In this document: piece by piece, positions 12,480 to 23,129 of the stretch
How the letters are laid out: each line of letters starts with the position of its first letter
Position numbering within the stretch: position 1 is the first letter of the stretch
DNA from: Welwitschia mirabilis
Taxonomy: Eukaryota > Gnetophyta > Gnetopsida > Welwitschiales
Reading direction: 5' to 3'
Assembly: GCA_051453625.1 (NCBI GenBank)
Contig: JBOZIK010000001.1
Coordinates: forward strand, 215,701,521 to 215,765,520
Length of the DNA: 64,000 nt
Notes under the pieces: generated by a model
Seen by the model: the letters and a program-made list of their open reading frames with translations, nothing else
Told to the model about the DNA's origin: nothing
Database searches by the model: none
Position numbers and translations under genes: made by a program

Positions 12480-14579
12480 ACTTAAAAATTTTCTTTAAAG
12501 GTTCGGTGATCTTATGAAGAAGGTAAAAGCATTTTCATAGAGTTTTCTAGGATATTATGACCTAACATAAAAAAAGAGGTTGTTTAGGTTTTATTAATTT
12601 ATATTCTTAAGGAATTAAATTAGCTATAAGGTTGGTTCTTAAAAGCTTTGTTTTTGCTTCCTTAGAACCTATATTATTATTCCCTAAGCTTTAGAATTCA
12701 TTTCCTATGAACTATGAAATATGAGAGAATATTCATGTAATTAACTATTTTTTACCCTGTCTAAGATAATTATTCACATACACATGTTTTTAAAGTGTTC
12801 AGAAGGCTTGGAAAAGGGTTCATTCTTATCTTTCTTAGACATGTATGAAAATTTCTATTTTTTTAATATATTATTCCTTGGTAATTACCTCTTACTCTCA
12901 CTACTTTAGTGATTACAAATCCCAAATTAGCAACAAGATGGTTTAATAAATGATTGACTTCTTTGTAAAAATTTGTAGATAAGAAATGACTAGATAGAAT
13001 CAATGGATTTTCAATATACTTATGGAGTTCTACTAGCCTTTGATAATATTTTATTAAAATTTAACAATTTTGCTTCATGCTTGTCATATCTTAGATAATA
13101 ACTCTTTAGATATTAAGGGTTTATGTTAGGTAGATCATAGACCTCTTCTTTTGTTTTTCTCAAGTAAATGTTATACTTTTCTTCTAAATGCTACTAATGT
13201 AGGAGATATTTATAATCATAGATGGCACATATAACATGCATGTTCTCTTTAGATTATTTCTTTAAGAACAATTTCAAATCTTCTAGCTATTTCTAAAATC
13301 AAGTGCATTCCTTAGTATCAAAATTATTAGGGTCTTCATATTGGTAATTTTCTACAACATTTGAGAATGTTAAATTTAAGTTGTTTGATTTGCCATTATG
13401 AGGATAGTTTTCAACATGTTTTTTTTAATTGTCCATTTTATAGAAATGCATGGAAATGGGATTTTCTTATTGTTTCTTATATTCCACTGAATTTGAATAT
13501 TATTCTTCTAAGAATCAATTAAGATTTAGGGCAAGCTCATATTTTTCTATGAGACGTCATTAGGCCATGCATTCTTTATTTCATATGAAAGAGAAGACAT
13601 AATTTACACTTTAAAATACAAAATTTTTCCACTTTCTATTTCTTAGATATCTAGGAAAAACATAGTATTTTTTAATTGGTATTTTTCATATCCATTCCTA
13701 TGCAGTGAAGCAGCAGTTACAGGTGAGCTCATTAATGTAGTTGCTCATGTCTTAGTTTTCTCTATGTTATAATTGACACAGTTTCACCTATTCTTCCCCC
13801 CGGGCCCCCACTCCCTCCTTCTTTTTTTATCATAGTACTTTTTCTTTTATGTTTTTCTACGTTAGTTATTTATTATTATACATTTTAATTTATTAGTTAT
13901 TTTTAAATTTTTCTTGTTATATGTCTAATTCTTCTTATTTAAACAAAGCCTCTTTTTAGGATTGGATATTATTCCCTCTCCCTTTCTAAAATAAAATAAT
14001 TGATAATAGAGTAAAAAATAATTCATAAATATTTTTCTTTTTTAAGAAAAGAGATAAGAATATCAAATGGTTTCTATTAAAAAAAAACTAACACATAATA
14101 ATAAGCATTTTTTAATCTTTTTTTAATATCATTTTACTAAATATTCTAAAGGAATAAGACATGTAAGATGCATAACGAAGAGGATACAAAGGAAGAAAAA
14201 ATATACTTTAATGTGTAAATTTTAAGATGTGTTACTCCTTATCAGAGTTATTATTACACTAGAGATCATGGGAGCATGAGGTGATTAGAGAGGGATTAAA
14301 AAAATTTAGGAAAATTTCCTCATTCATTTAATTAGGATGAAAATAATACATGGTGATAATACTTATTGTAGTAATGATTTAGCAACATCACAATGCATTG
14401 AATAGATGATGAGAACTACTCCTTCAAGCTTGCTATTATGATAGAAAGTGTAAAGATCTTTCTTATCCACAAGTCTTTCAAGTTAATGATTAGGAAGTTT
14501 TATAGATGGCTAATGCTTAAATTCTTTTCCAAGATTATCTAGAGTCATTTTTTTAATTTAGAAACCCTCTCTTAAATCA
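12480..14579 (+). mobile_element. LINE-like unit, direct copy 1
   Basis: This is about 2.1 kb that recurs in the same orientation at 15745-17830, at a nearly constant offset of about 3245 bases (GATATTATGA 12551/15793; GCCATTATGAGGATAG 13392/16641; ATGTAAGATGCATAA 14161/17407). Around 13390-13500 the plus strand resembles the zinc-binding domain that closes plant LINE ORF2 (zf-RVT family): a cysteine-type knuckle is followed by aromatic residues and MHGNG. It has a frameshift relative to copy 2. The upstream 900 bases are too decayed to assign to reverse transcriptase with confidence. A single oligo-C run (CCCCCCGGGCCCCC) at about 13796 breaks the otherwise AT-rich 3' part. The right end is lost in the gap. 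Confidence 0.5.
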
Positions 14580-14679
14580 NNNNNNNNNNNNNNNNNNNNN
14601 NNNNNNNNNNNNNNNNNNNNNNNNNNNNNNNNNNNNNNNNNNNNNNNNNNNNNNNNNNNNNNNNNNNNNNNNNNNNNNN
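14580..14679. other. assembly gap (100 N)
   Basis: Default-length gap between the end of LINE-like copy 1 and the DnaJ-like fragment. The two flanks do not repeat each other, so the true distance is unknown. Confidence 0.95.
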
Positions 14680-14793
14680 AGTCACAGAAAGAAAGCACTC
14701 AGATTACATCCAGATAAAAATCAAGTAGGTGTCAAAGAATTCAAAGAGGTTAATTAGGATTTTGAGGTTTTGTCTAATGAAATGGGTCATTTC
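14680..14793 (+). pseudogene. DnaJ (Hsp40) J-domain fragment
   Basis: Immediately after the gap, frame 1 reads SHRKKALRLHPDKN and, after a short loop, FKEVN*DFEVLSNE. This is the helix II, HPD loop and helix III pattern of a J-domain. The HPD tripeptide, which stimulates Hsp70 ATPase, is encoded at 14707-14715. One in-frame TAG (14755-14757) replaces the residue after EVN, usually Glu or Gln in this family. Helix I is missing because the gap begins upstream, and homology fades after VLSNE. It is either a captured exon or retro-copied piece of a host gene, or the edge of a decayed host gene whose remainder lies in the gap. The match is short but the order of features is specific. Confidence 0.55.
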
Positions 14794-14814
14794 TTACTAG
14801 AACATAAATCTCTT

Positions 14815-15180
14815 CTCTTTTTATAGAGGATACTAATCCTTTATACTTTAGGTCTTTGCTCTAGCCTAATTTTAGTTTTTGTTACTTATGATTTTTTGGG
14901 CATTTTTGCCCTTAGGTTTACTAGTTTATAGTTTGTTTCTGCATTTACTATAGAATATAATGCTCTCCTATAAAGTTAGTTTCCCATTCTTCTACTGTTT
15001 TCCTAAGGGTACTTTCACCCCCATTTTTGCTCTATTTTCAATCTATCTTTGAATACTTTATAGAATGTTCTCCTTTTCACTAAATAGTTTAATTCTGCCA
15101 TCAATCTAGGACATTTTTGCCCTCTCCTCCTAATGTAAATTTTCTAGTTTAATATATTTTATTATTTCAAAAAAAAATCC
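14815..15180 (+). other. possible LINE 3' end with A-run
   Basis: T-rich text with two GCATTTTTGCCCT / GACATTTTTGCCCT words (about 14899 and 15109) ends in TTATTATTTC followed by nine A at about 15170. A short A-run closing a T-rich stretch is what a LINE 3' end looks like, but no coding region can be tied to it. Confidence 0.25.
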
Positions 15181-15333
15181 CTTTTAAAAATACTTTTATA
15201 TTTTTAAAAAAAATACTAAAAATTAAAAATAAAAGAAAAAAAAGAGAGAAAGAGAGTGCCAAAAGAAAAGAACAAGAAGCCATAGAAAAGGGCTTAAAAA
15301 ACTCTAAAGAGAGCTCCATAGGATCTCCTCCAA

Positions 15334-15346
15334 GGCTCTGATACCA
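15334..15346 (-). other. retrotransposon primer-binding site (initiator-Met type)
   Basis: The minus strand reads TGGTATCAGAGCC, the usual plant LTR-retrotransposon primer-binding site that pairs with the 3' end of initiator tRNA-Met. It implies a 5' LTR on the higher-coordinate side (from about 15350) and an internal region below 15334. The minus-strand frame that crosses this place (15167-15394) is a shadow. Confidence 0.6.
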
Positions 15347-15349
15347 TTT

Positions 15350-15600
15350 ATTGGAAAATAGAAGAGCAAGAGCATAAGAGCAAGATTTTCCCAAATTGAA
15401 ATTTTATTATTTGTTGAAAACTAGAAGAGTAAGAGCATAAGAGCAAGATTTTGTCAAAATAAAATTTTATTTCTTCAAAATTTTTCTTCATTCTTATTTC
15501 ATTAAAGAGATTACTTATAAAAGCAAGCATGCCATTAAGGTTTTACTAGGGTTTTCACATACCTTAGGCATGGGACAAAAGTGTGCATAAAAACATTAGC
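15350..15600 (-). mobile_element. putative LTR fragment next to the primer-binding site
   Basis: By position this should be the 5' LTR of the minus-strand element primed at 15334-15346. It contains a 63-bp tandem duplication: GAAGAGCAAGAGCATAAGAG at 15361 and GAAGAGTAAGAGCATAAGAG at 15424. The far end is not clear and no partner LTR was found in the window, so it may be a solo or truncated LTR. Confidence 0.35.
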
Positions 15601-15744
15601 ACATAGGTAGATATAAAAAATTAATTTTTGTAGTGAAATTTAGCCATAACAATATAAAATAGTTAATATTATGGTATTAACATCATAAACATGTAAAACT
15701 AGCTCTAAGTACTTGGTTTACATGTTAATGTTTTTCATTGTTAT

Positions 15745-17830
15745 CAATGGTTTTACGAACAAGGTAAAAAATATTTTCACAAAGTCTTTTAGGATATCAT
15801 GACCTAACTTGAAGAAGATGATGATTTAGGTTCTATTAATTTATATTTTTAAGGAATCAATTAGCTACAAAATGGGTTCTTCAAAGCTTTGTTTTTGTTT
15901 CCTCGGGACCTATATTATTATTCCCTCGGCTTTAAAATTTATTTTGTAAGAACCATAAAATATGAAACAAAGATTCATCTAATTAATTATTTTTTACCTT
16001 ATCTAAGATCATTACTCATGCACACATGTTTTTAAAAGTGTTTAGAAGGCTTGGAAAAGGGTTCATTCTTTTCTTTCTTAAACATGTATGTAAATTTCTA
16101 TTGTTTTTATTTAATATATTATTTCTTGAAGGTTACCTCTTACTCCTACTACTTTAGTGATTACAATCCCAAATTAGATACAAGATGGTTTAATAAATGA
16201 TTGACTTCTTTTTAAAACCTACAAATAGGAAATGAATAAATGGGATTAAAATGAATTTTTAATATACTTATGGGAGTTTTGCTATCCTTTGATAAGATTT
16301 CGTTAAAATTTAATAATTTTCCTTCATGCTTGTCATATCTTAGATAATAACTCTTTGCATATAGATGGTTTATGTTAGGTAGATTAGACATCTCTTCTTT
16401 TGTTTTTCTCATGTAAATATTATACTTTTCTATTAAATGCTATCAATGTAGGAGCTATTTATAACCATAGATGGCACATATAACATGCATACTCTCTTTG
16501 GATTTCTACTTTAAGAAATATTTCAAATCTTCTAATTCTTTCTAAGATCAAGTACATTCTTTAGTATCAAAATTTTTAAGGTATTCATATTGGTAATTTC
16601 TTGCAACATTTGGGAATGTTAGATCTAAGTTTTTTGGTTTGCCATTATGAGGATAGTTTTCAACATTTTTTTGCTTATTTTCTATTTTCTAAAAATGCAT
16701 GGCATTGGGATTTTCTTATTATTCCTTATATTCCACTAAATTTGAATACCATTCTTTTAAAAATCAATTTATATTTAGGGTAAGATCAGATTTTTCTATG
16801 AAACATCATTAGACCATGCATTCTTTATTTCATATGGAAGAGAAGACATTATTTACACTTCAAAATACAAAAATTTTGCATTTCCTATTTCTTGGATATC
16901 TAGGAAAAATGTTGTATTTTTAAACTGGTATTTTTCATATCCATGCCTATGTAGTAAAGAAGCAGTTGTAGGTGGATCCTCTAATGTAATTGCTCATGTC
17001 TTGGTTTTCTCAAAGTTATAGTTGGCATAGTTCTACCTATTTTTTCCCCTTTTTTCCTCCTTTGTCCCCTTTTTTTTATCATAGTACTTTTTCTTTTATG
17101 TTTATGTAGCTTAGTTGTTTATTATTATACATTTTGATTTGTTGGTTACTTCTTTTTTTTTTTTGTATATCTAATTCTTCTTATTTAAACAAAGCCTCTT
17201 TTTAGGATTTGATATCCTTAGCTCCCCCTCTGCAAAATAAAATAATTGATAATAGAGTAAAAAATAATTCATAAATATTTTTATTTTTTAAGAAAAGAGA
17301 CAAGGATATCAAATGATTTCTATTAGATAGAAAAATCGAGCACATAATAACAAGAATTTGATCTTTTTTTAATACCTTTTAAATAAATATACTAAAGGAA
17401 GAAGCCATGTAAGATGCATAATGAAGAGGATACAAAGGAAAAACAAATATATTTTAATGGTGATTGCTTAATTTAAAAGATGTGTTACTCCTCATTAGAG
17501 TTGCTATTACACTAGAGATCATGGAAGCATGAGGTGCTTATAAAGGAGTTAAAAGAATTTAGGGAAATTTTCTTGTTTATTTCATTAGGATTGAAACAAT
17601 GCATGGTGATATACTTATTGTAGTAGTGATTTAGCAACATCATAATGCATTAGGTAGATGATGACAAGTGCTCCTTCAAGACTTGTTGTTATGATAGAAA
17701 GTGTAAAGATCTTCCTTATCCAAAAGCCTTTCAAATTAATGATTAGGAATTTTTCTATATGGTTGATTCTTACTTTTTTTTCCAAGATTATCTAGAGGAA
17801 TTTATTTAATTTAGAAACCTTATTTTGAAG
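15745..17830 (+). mobile_element. LINE-like unit, direct copy 2, with zf-RVT-like end
   Basis: This is the second copy of the unit at 12480. The open frame at 16601-16783 is the best-preserved coding part. It reads LVCHYEDSFQHFF followed by LFSKNAWHWDF, which fits the zf-RVT pattern at the C-terminus of plant LINE ORF2 (metal-ligand pair, acidic residues, His, hydrophobics, Phe-Ser-x-x-x-Trp), although two expected cysteines are missing. The frame upstream (16200-16600) has stops where Gln or Trp is expected. The 3' part carries the same T-rich and CCCC-rich tail as copy 1, then AAAATAATTGATAATAGAG. Whether the two copies are separate insertions or one duplicated block cannot be decided from here. 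Confidence 0.5.
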
Positions 17831-17896
17831 CATTTAGTTACTAAGATGTATACTTATTATCTTAGCCTATGGATAATTAAGAGTAAAGAGTAAAAG

Positions 17897-17952
17897 TATA
17901 CAGACATACATATGTATGTATCTATGTATATATATGTTTATGTATGTTTAAA
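17897..17952. repeat. (TATG)n-type microsatellite
   Basis: Imperfect run of ACATACATATGTATGTATCTATG and TATGTTTATGTATGTTT. Confidence 0.75.
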
Positions 17953-19330
17953 ATATGTTCAATTTAACATTTCTTTATGATTTTTTGTTTGTTCTAATTA
18001 TCTTATCTTGTGGTAGAGCATGTAGTATGCCACCTTCACTTTATTAATGCTCATTTTAAACTTATTCCAAATCAAATCCCAAGTTTCTAGAATGGCATAA
18101 AACTTTAAAAATTCCCTTGAATAGGCTAGTTGAAAATAAGTTTAAAATTACATGTACACCTCTTGTGGAACTAGAATACCTTATTCTTAGAAGACCATTA
18201 AGAATCTTAAGCTTGTATTTGTAAAAATCTATCATCAAATCCTTAAGAATATTTCTTAACTTTGAAGAAAGAATTATGGCCTTGGAAATAGAAGTAAAGA
18301 AAGAGGGGTTCCTTTATAAGTAAGATGACTTAAATAAAAATTAGATTTGATATTTTTTAATTATTATCTTATTTGTATAAAAAATTTTCTCCTATGATTG
18401 AAGGGAACCTCCTTATTATGACTAGGAGAAGTAGGTAGATGGCATATTTAAGAAGTTTGGTAAAGCAATGATGAAAAAAGCCTTGTGAAGCAATCAAAAG
18501 AATGAAGGTAGAAAAATAAGATATGAAAATCACTCTTAATGGGATGATGTGATATCTTTATTAATGAATCCTTCCATTGAGAAAATCATAGGAAGTTAAA
18601 TTTTAAAATTAAATTTATTCTAATTAGTATTAATATAACCTCATAGGTTTAAAATATGTTTTAAAGAAAAAAACTAGAGTGGTTGCTATAGCTTATAGTA
18701 TTATCCTAATCCTCTCAATTAGTGGAAAAATAAATGGGTAGAAAAATCATATGAATTATAAACATGATTTAGGATTATATAAATCCAAGGAAACTTAAAG
18801 TAAAAACATCTAAAATGTTCAAGTTAACATTCATTTAATCTAGATTGGATTATTATGTTATAAGTCTCCTCTTCTGTAAGATGTAAATTTCATGTGAATC
18901 GCTTAATTTTTGGAAAAGAATTGCAAAGGTAATACCTTCTAGAAATGAGAAAGATAATCTTAATAACATAAGCCTAAGTAAAGAAATAATAAAAAAGATA
19001 AGATTGGTAAAAATAAAAATTCAAGAAGAGATATGATAAAAGAAGTAAAATAAAAAGTAGAAAAGTTATGAAAGTTCATATAAAATAAGTGATGAGATAA
19101 TTTTTTTAAAAAATGCAAAGTAATAATGAAATGAACTTGCATTAGAGAAGCACATGGAAAATGACAATAAAAATAAATGAAACTACCCAGTGAAGGCTAA
19201 ATTTATAAGAGGAAAATGGATTCATCATGGAAACCATATTACTCTACTTAAAAGTGATACTAATATGAGATTAAATAATGACATTGAAGTAATACTTAAA
19301 TGGGTATTAATGTCATATATGAAAGCTAGA
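17953..19330. other. AT-rich sequence, nothing recognised
   Basis: No coding region or RNA was recognised. The minus-strand open frame at 18960-19142 is Phe/Leu/Ser-rich, as expected from purine-rich plus-strand text, and is not considered a gene. Confidence 0.4.
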
Positions 19331-20693
19331 ATAATGTGGATACTAAAGTGACTTAACAAAGTTAACAAAAGAATTTAATAATTGTATAAGATACTAGTAT
19401 TTTATTTCAAAGTCAGAAGAAGTATTTAACATCAGTATAGAATCATAATTTTATAACGAAAGAGTTAAATACTAGTATAGGATAATAGCATTTTATTCTA
19501 ACATCAACAAAAGAACCTAAGATCAATAAAGGCATTAGTGCCTTATTCTGGAGTTAATAAAATAGTCTAAGATCAGTTTAAATATTAGTGTTTTATTTTA
19601 AAGTTAATAATAAAACTTGAGATCAATACAAGATTTTATTATGCTATTCTAAATTTAACAAAAATTCTTAAGATCAATATAGGACATTAGTTTTCTATTT
19701 CAAAATCAATAGAAGAATGGAAGGTTAATATAAGTAACAAATATTCTTTTCTAAAGTTAATAGAAGCACTTAATATTAGTATAAAGCACTAGTATTATAT
19801 TAATACGAAAGTCTAAGATTAGTATAAGATATCAATTTTCTATTTTACAGCTAATAGATGATCTTAAAGTTCATATAGGCTAAGAGAATATTTTTTAAAT
19901 TTAACAAAAGGTCTTAAAGTTAATATAGGAAACCAATGTTCTATTCTTGAACTAATAGAATGTTTTAAATTTAGTATAATGTAGCAGTATTCTATTCTTA
20001 CTCTAACAAAGAGATCTAAAGTTAGTATATAGCATTAGCATTCGATTCTAGAATAAACAGTCCATCTAGAAAATAGTATAGGACATCATAGTTTCTTCTA
20101 AGAATAATTTGAATTCTATATCAAAAATTCTTAAGATTAATATAGGACATTAGTCTTCCATTTCAAAATCAATAAAAGAATGGGAGATTAATATTAGTAA
20201 CTAATGTTCTTTTCTAAAGTTAATATAAGAACTTAATATTAGTATAAAGCACTATTATTATATTAATACGAAATCCTAAGATTAGTATAAGATATTAATT
20301 TTCTATTTTACAGCTAATAGATGATCTTAAAGTTAGTATAGGATAAGAGAATTTTTTCTAAATTTAACAAAAGGTCTTAAAGTTAATATAAGGAACCAAT
20401 GTTCTGTTCTTAAGCTAGTAGAACGTTTTAAAGTTGGTATAGTCTATTAGTATTCTATTGTTACTCTAACAAAGAGGTCTAAAGTTAGTATATAGTATTA
20501 GCATTTGATTCTAAAATAAATATTCCATCTAGAAATTAGTATAGGACATCACAGTTTCTTCTTAGACTAATTTGGATTCTATAATAAAAATTCTTAAGAT
20601 TTATATAGGACATCAGTTTTCTATTTCAAAATCAATAGAAGAATGGAAGATCAATATAAGTAACCAATATTCTTTTCTAAAGTTAATATAAGC
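19330..20693 (+). repeat. minisatellite array 1, about 51-bp monomers, 463-bp higher-order repeat
   Basis: Monomers of 50-51 bp share a core such as AGTATAGGACATTAGTATTC, followed by TATTCTAAAGTTAACA and AAGATCTTAAGATTAAT. Successive monomer phase points near 19521, 19571, 19621, 19672, 19723, 19774, 19817, 19868, 19918, 19969, 20020 and 20070 are mostly 50-51 apart. On top of this a longer block repeats. The word at the start of TTAAGAT(C/T)(A/T)ATATAGGACAT is found at 19671, 20134 and 20597, exactly 463 bases apart both times, so one higher-order unit holds about nine monomers. The array runs into a gap, so its full length is unknown. Confidence 0.85.
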
Positions 20694-20793
20694 NNNNNNN
20701 NNNNNNNNNNNNNNNNNNNNNNNNNNNNNNNNNNNNNNNNNNNNNNNNNNNNNNNNNNNNNNNNNNNNNNNNNNNNNNNNNNNNNNNNNNNNN
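20694..20793. other. assembly gap (100 N)
   Basis: Default-length gap inside the minisatellite. The assembler probably broke on the repeat, so the array may be longer than shown. Confidence 0.95.
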
Positions 20794-21470
20794 TATAGGA
20801 TGTAAAGATTCTATTTAGGAGTAAATTAGATATTTCACAGTTACTACAAAATATTAAAGATATATTTAAAACTAAATGGAAGCCTATATAGTTACTATAA
20901 GGCACCAAAGTTCTATCTAGGACTAAACTGAGGCCTACAGATTAATTATAAGGCACTAGGGGGTTTTCTAGGACCAAATAATAGCCTATAAATTTGCTAC
21001 AGTACCTTAGGCTTTTGTCTAAGATTTAGTTAGAGCTTGTAGAATTATTATAAGGCATCAAGTTTTTGTTTAAGACTAAATTAGATCCTATAGAGTTACT
21101 ATAGAACCTAAGGATTTTTTTCTAGGAGTGAATCAGAATGTATAGTTACCATAGGGCATAATAATTCTATCTAAAACTAAATCACAAACTATAAAATTAC
21201 TCTAGGGCTTCAAGGTTTTATGAATAACTCATTTGAAGCATATAGAGTTATATAGAATGTGAAGATGCTATTTATAATTGAACTAGAGCCTATGGAATCA
21301 TTATAGGATGTTAGCATTTTATTTAAAACTAAATTGAAGCCTATAGATTCATTATAGGATTCCAAGATTGTGTCCATGACTTACCTAAAGCGTGAGGAAA
21401 CACTATAGGATGTCAGGGTGCTGTTTAAAACCTATTACAACTCTAAAGAAGGTTTTTATTCAATATTTAC
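20794..21470 (+). repeat. minisatellite array 2, 50-51-bp monomers
   Basis: About 13 monomers with the pattern TATAGAGTTACTATAGG, then (C/T)A(C/T)CAAG-TTCT, then TTTAGGACTAAATTGAAGCC. Phase points near 20840, 20891, 20940, 20992, 21043, 21095, 21145, 21196, 21246, 21296, 21346 and 21398 are 49-52 apart. The TATAGGA core and the spacing match array 1, so both descend from one monomer, but array 2 has a different second half and no visible higher-order period. Confidence 0.85.
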
Positions 21471-21829
21471 AAGATTTTTTTAGATTAACTTTAACATCGT
21501 TTAGCAACATACAATAGCATCAAAGTTCACATCTTTAATTGTTTAGTCATGCATGTTGAAGGAATATTAAATTCACAAATTCTTAATTTATTTTATTTAC
21601 TAAAAGTATACTATTCAACTAGTAAAGTAAGGTTAAAAATGGTTGAAATATTTTTCAACTAAAAAAATAGTTGTCTAACTAATTTGAATTCTATAAATAA
21701 AAGTAAAGAGATCCACAAATGAAGATGTTACATCAATGATTTATATATTGGAAAGATTTGGAAGATCATGTAAATAACCAAATCAATGCTTATTGAGGAA
21801 TTTTATTAGAAAAACTAGGATAATTACAT

Positions 21830-22790
21830 GAATGGTAAAGCCTTTTAGCAGTAAACAATTGCGAAGTTGAATTCTATCCTATAGGCCTTGGAAGGAAGAT
21901 AATGGAAATAGCTTATTCGAATCTTCTAAAAACAAATCTAAGACTTATTAAAACTCAAAATGAGAGAATTAAAAATCTAAATGACATTATTCTAATGCTT
22001 TAATAGGATCTCAATCTATTGAAGAAATTCAAAAGCAAGTTAGAGAATATAAAGATCAAATCCAAAGCTCACATGAAGAAGGAAGAACTTGTCAATAAAG
22101 GAGTGATATTTCTAAGAGTATATAAAAGAAGTTCAGATTGATATATGATTAGGATGTTTGGAATCATATGAAGAAGCAATGCAATGGTTACAATATATCA
22201 AAAAAATAAGAAAGGAAAAAGAAATTTGATTTAAGAATTTTAAGAATGCCAATTGTATTAAATATGTAACAATTTTCTTAACAAGTGATCTAATCACATG
22301 ATACAGTAGTTTATATTTAAGAAAAAAGGAAATTCATTCCTGGTTATTCTATCAAAGATAAATAAATGCAATTCAAGTATTTGTAAGGAGGCAAAAGAAT
22401 TTTATACAAATGTTGGGAGAAGTTCTAAAACATGGTCAAACTTTAGCATCAAAGAGAACCGAAAAAGTTTGCTAACAATTCCATTGGAAACTTGCAAGTA
22501 AGATTAAAAAAATTGGTTTGTCTACTGGAACAGAAATCTCCACTACAAAAAATGAAGTATTAAATGAAGAGAGAACAACAATTCATGATGAATGCTTGGT
22601 TTACAAAAATTCTAGACAGTAGTTGCAATCACAGCATATTTAACAAAATTGATCCATTGTAATTTGCAACAACTACAAAAAGAAAGACCACATTGCAAAG
22701 GATTGTCCAAAGAAGAGCGAGGAAGTAAATGGTAATGCTCAAACAGTGCAAGGATGATAACAAACTTCTACCCCCCTTATTGAGGATAAG
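21830..22790 (+). pseudogene. gag/capsid-like remnant with CCHC zinc knuckle
   Basis: The plus strand carries a broken coding region rich in Lys, Glu and Gln. It closes with a zinc knuckle at 22665-22706, CNNYKKKDHIAKDC, followed by PKKSEE. The pattern is C-x2-C-x4-H-x4-C with the second Cys replaced by Tyr (TGC to TAC). Upstream text near 22010-22080 would form a charged helix (EEIQKQVREYKDQI). Several stops and frame changes separate the pieces. A knuckle after a basic helical region fits LTR-retrotransposon gag. A coat-protein region of an old endogenous pararetrovirus (Caulimoviridae) has the same architecture and cannot be excluded, because no polymerase is visible nearby. Confidence 0.45.
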
Positions 22791-22810
22791 TACATATAAA
22801 ATACTACATT

Positions 22811-22915
22811 GCTTGAATTTAAAAGGTAAAATTCGTCCATTCTAAGTAGTTTTCTCATTTTAAGAAACAAAAATGCTTTAATTTAAAAGGTAAAATTCAT
22901 CCATTCTATGTAATT
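22811..22915 (+). repeat. 62-bp tandem duplication
   Basis: AATTTAAAAGGTAAAATTC(G/A)TCC followed by ATTCTA occurs at about 22816 and again about 62 bases later. It is non-coding. Confidence 0.7.
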
Positions 22916-23129
22916 GAATATATTTGTAATTAATGTATTTAAAAATGTATTATTTCTTTGTGCGCATTTAAACTTTCTAATGGCTCTAAAAGTATTTTCA
23001 CTAGGACTTAATCACCTCTATTAAATCTTGGAGCAATTGTGTTACTGATCACTGATTCCTTCCAAGCTTGGTAATAAAGGTTCGATTCTTGGTTTAATAT
23101 AATTTATTTATGGTTTTCAAACTAATAAC

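Noticed and set aside
20651-20908. 85-codon minus-strand frame across the gap at 20694-20793
   Set aside because: It reads through 100 N inside a minisatellite. The frame exists only because N codons are not stops.
23030-23100. SINE or tRNA-like element suggested by GGTTCGATTCT at about 23082
   Set aside because: Only a B-box-like word is present. No A box at the right distance and no stem pairing could be found.
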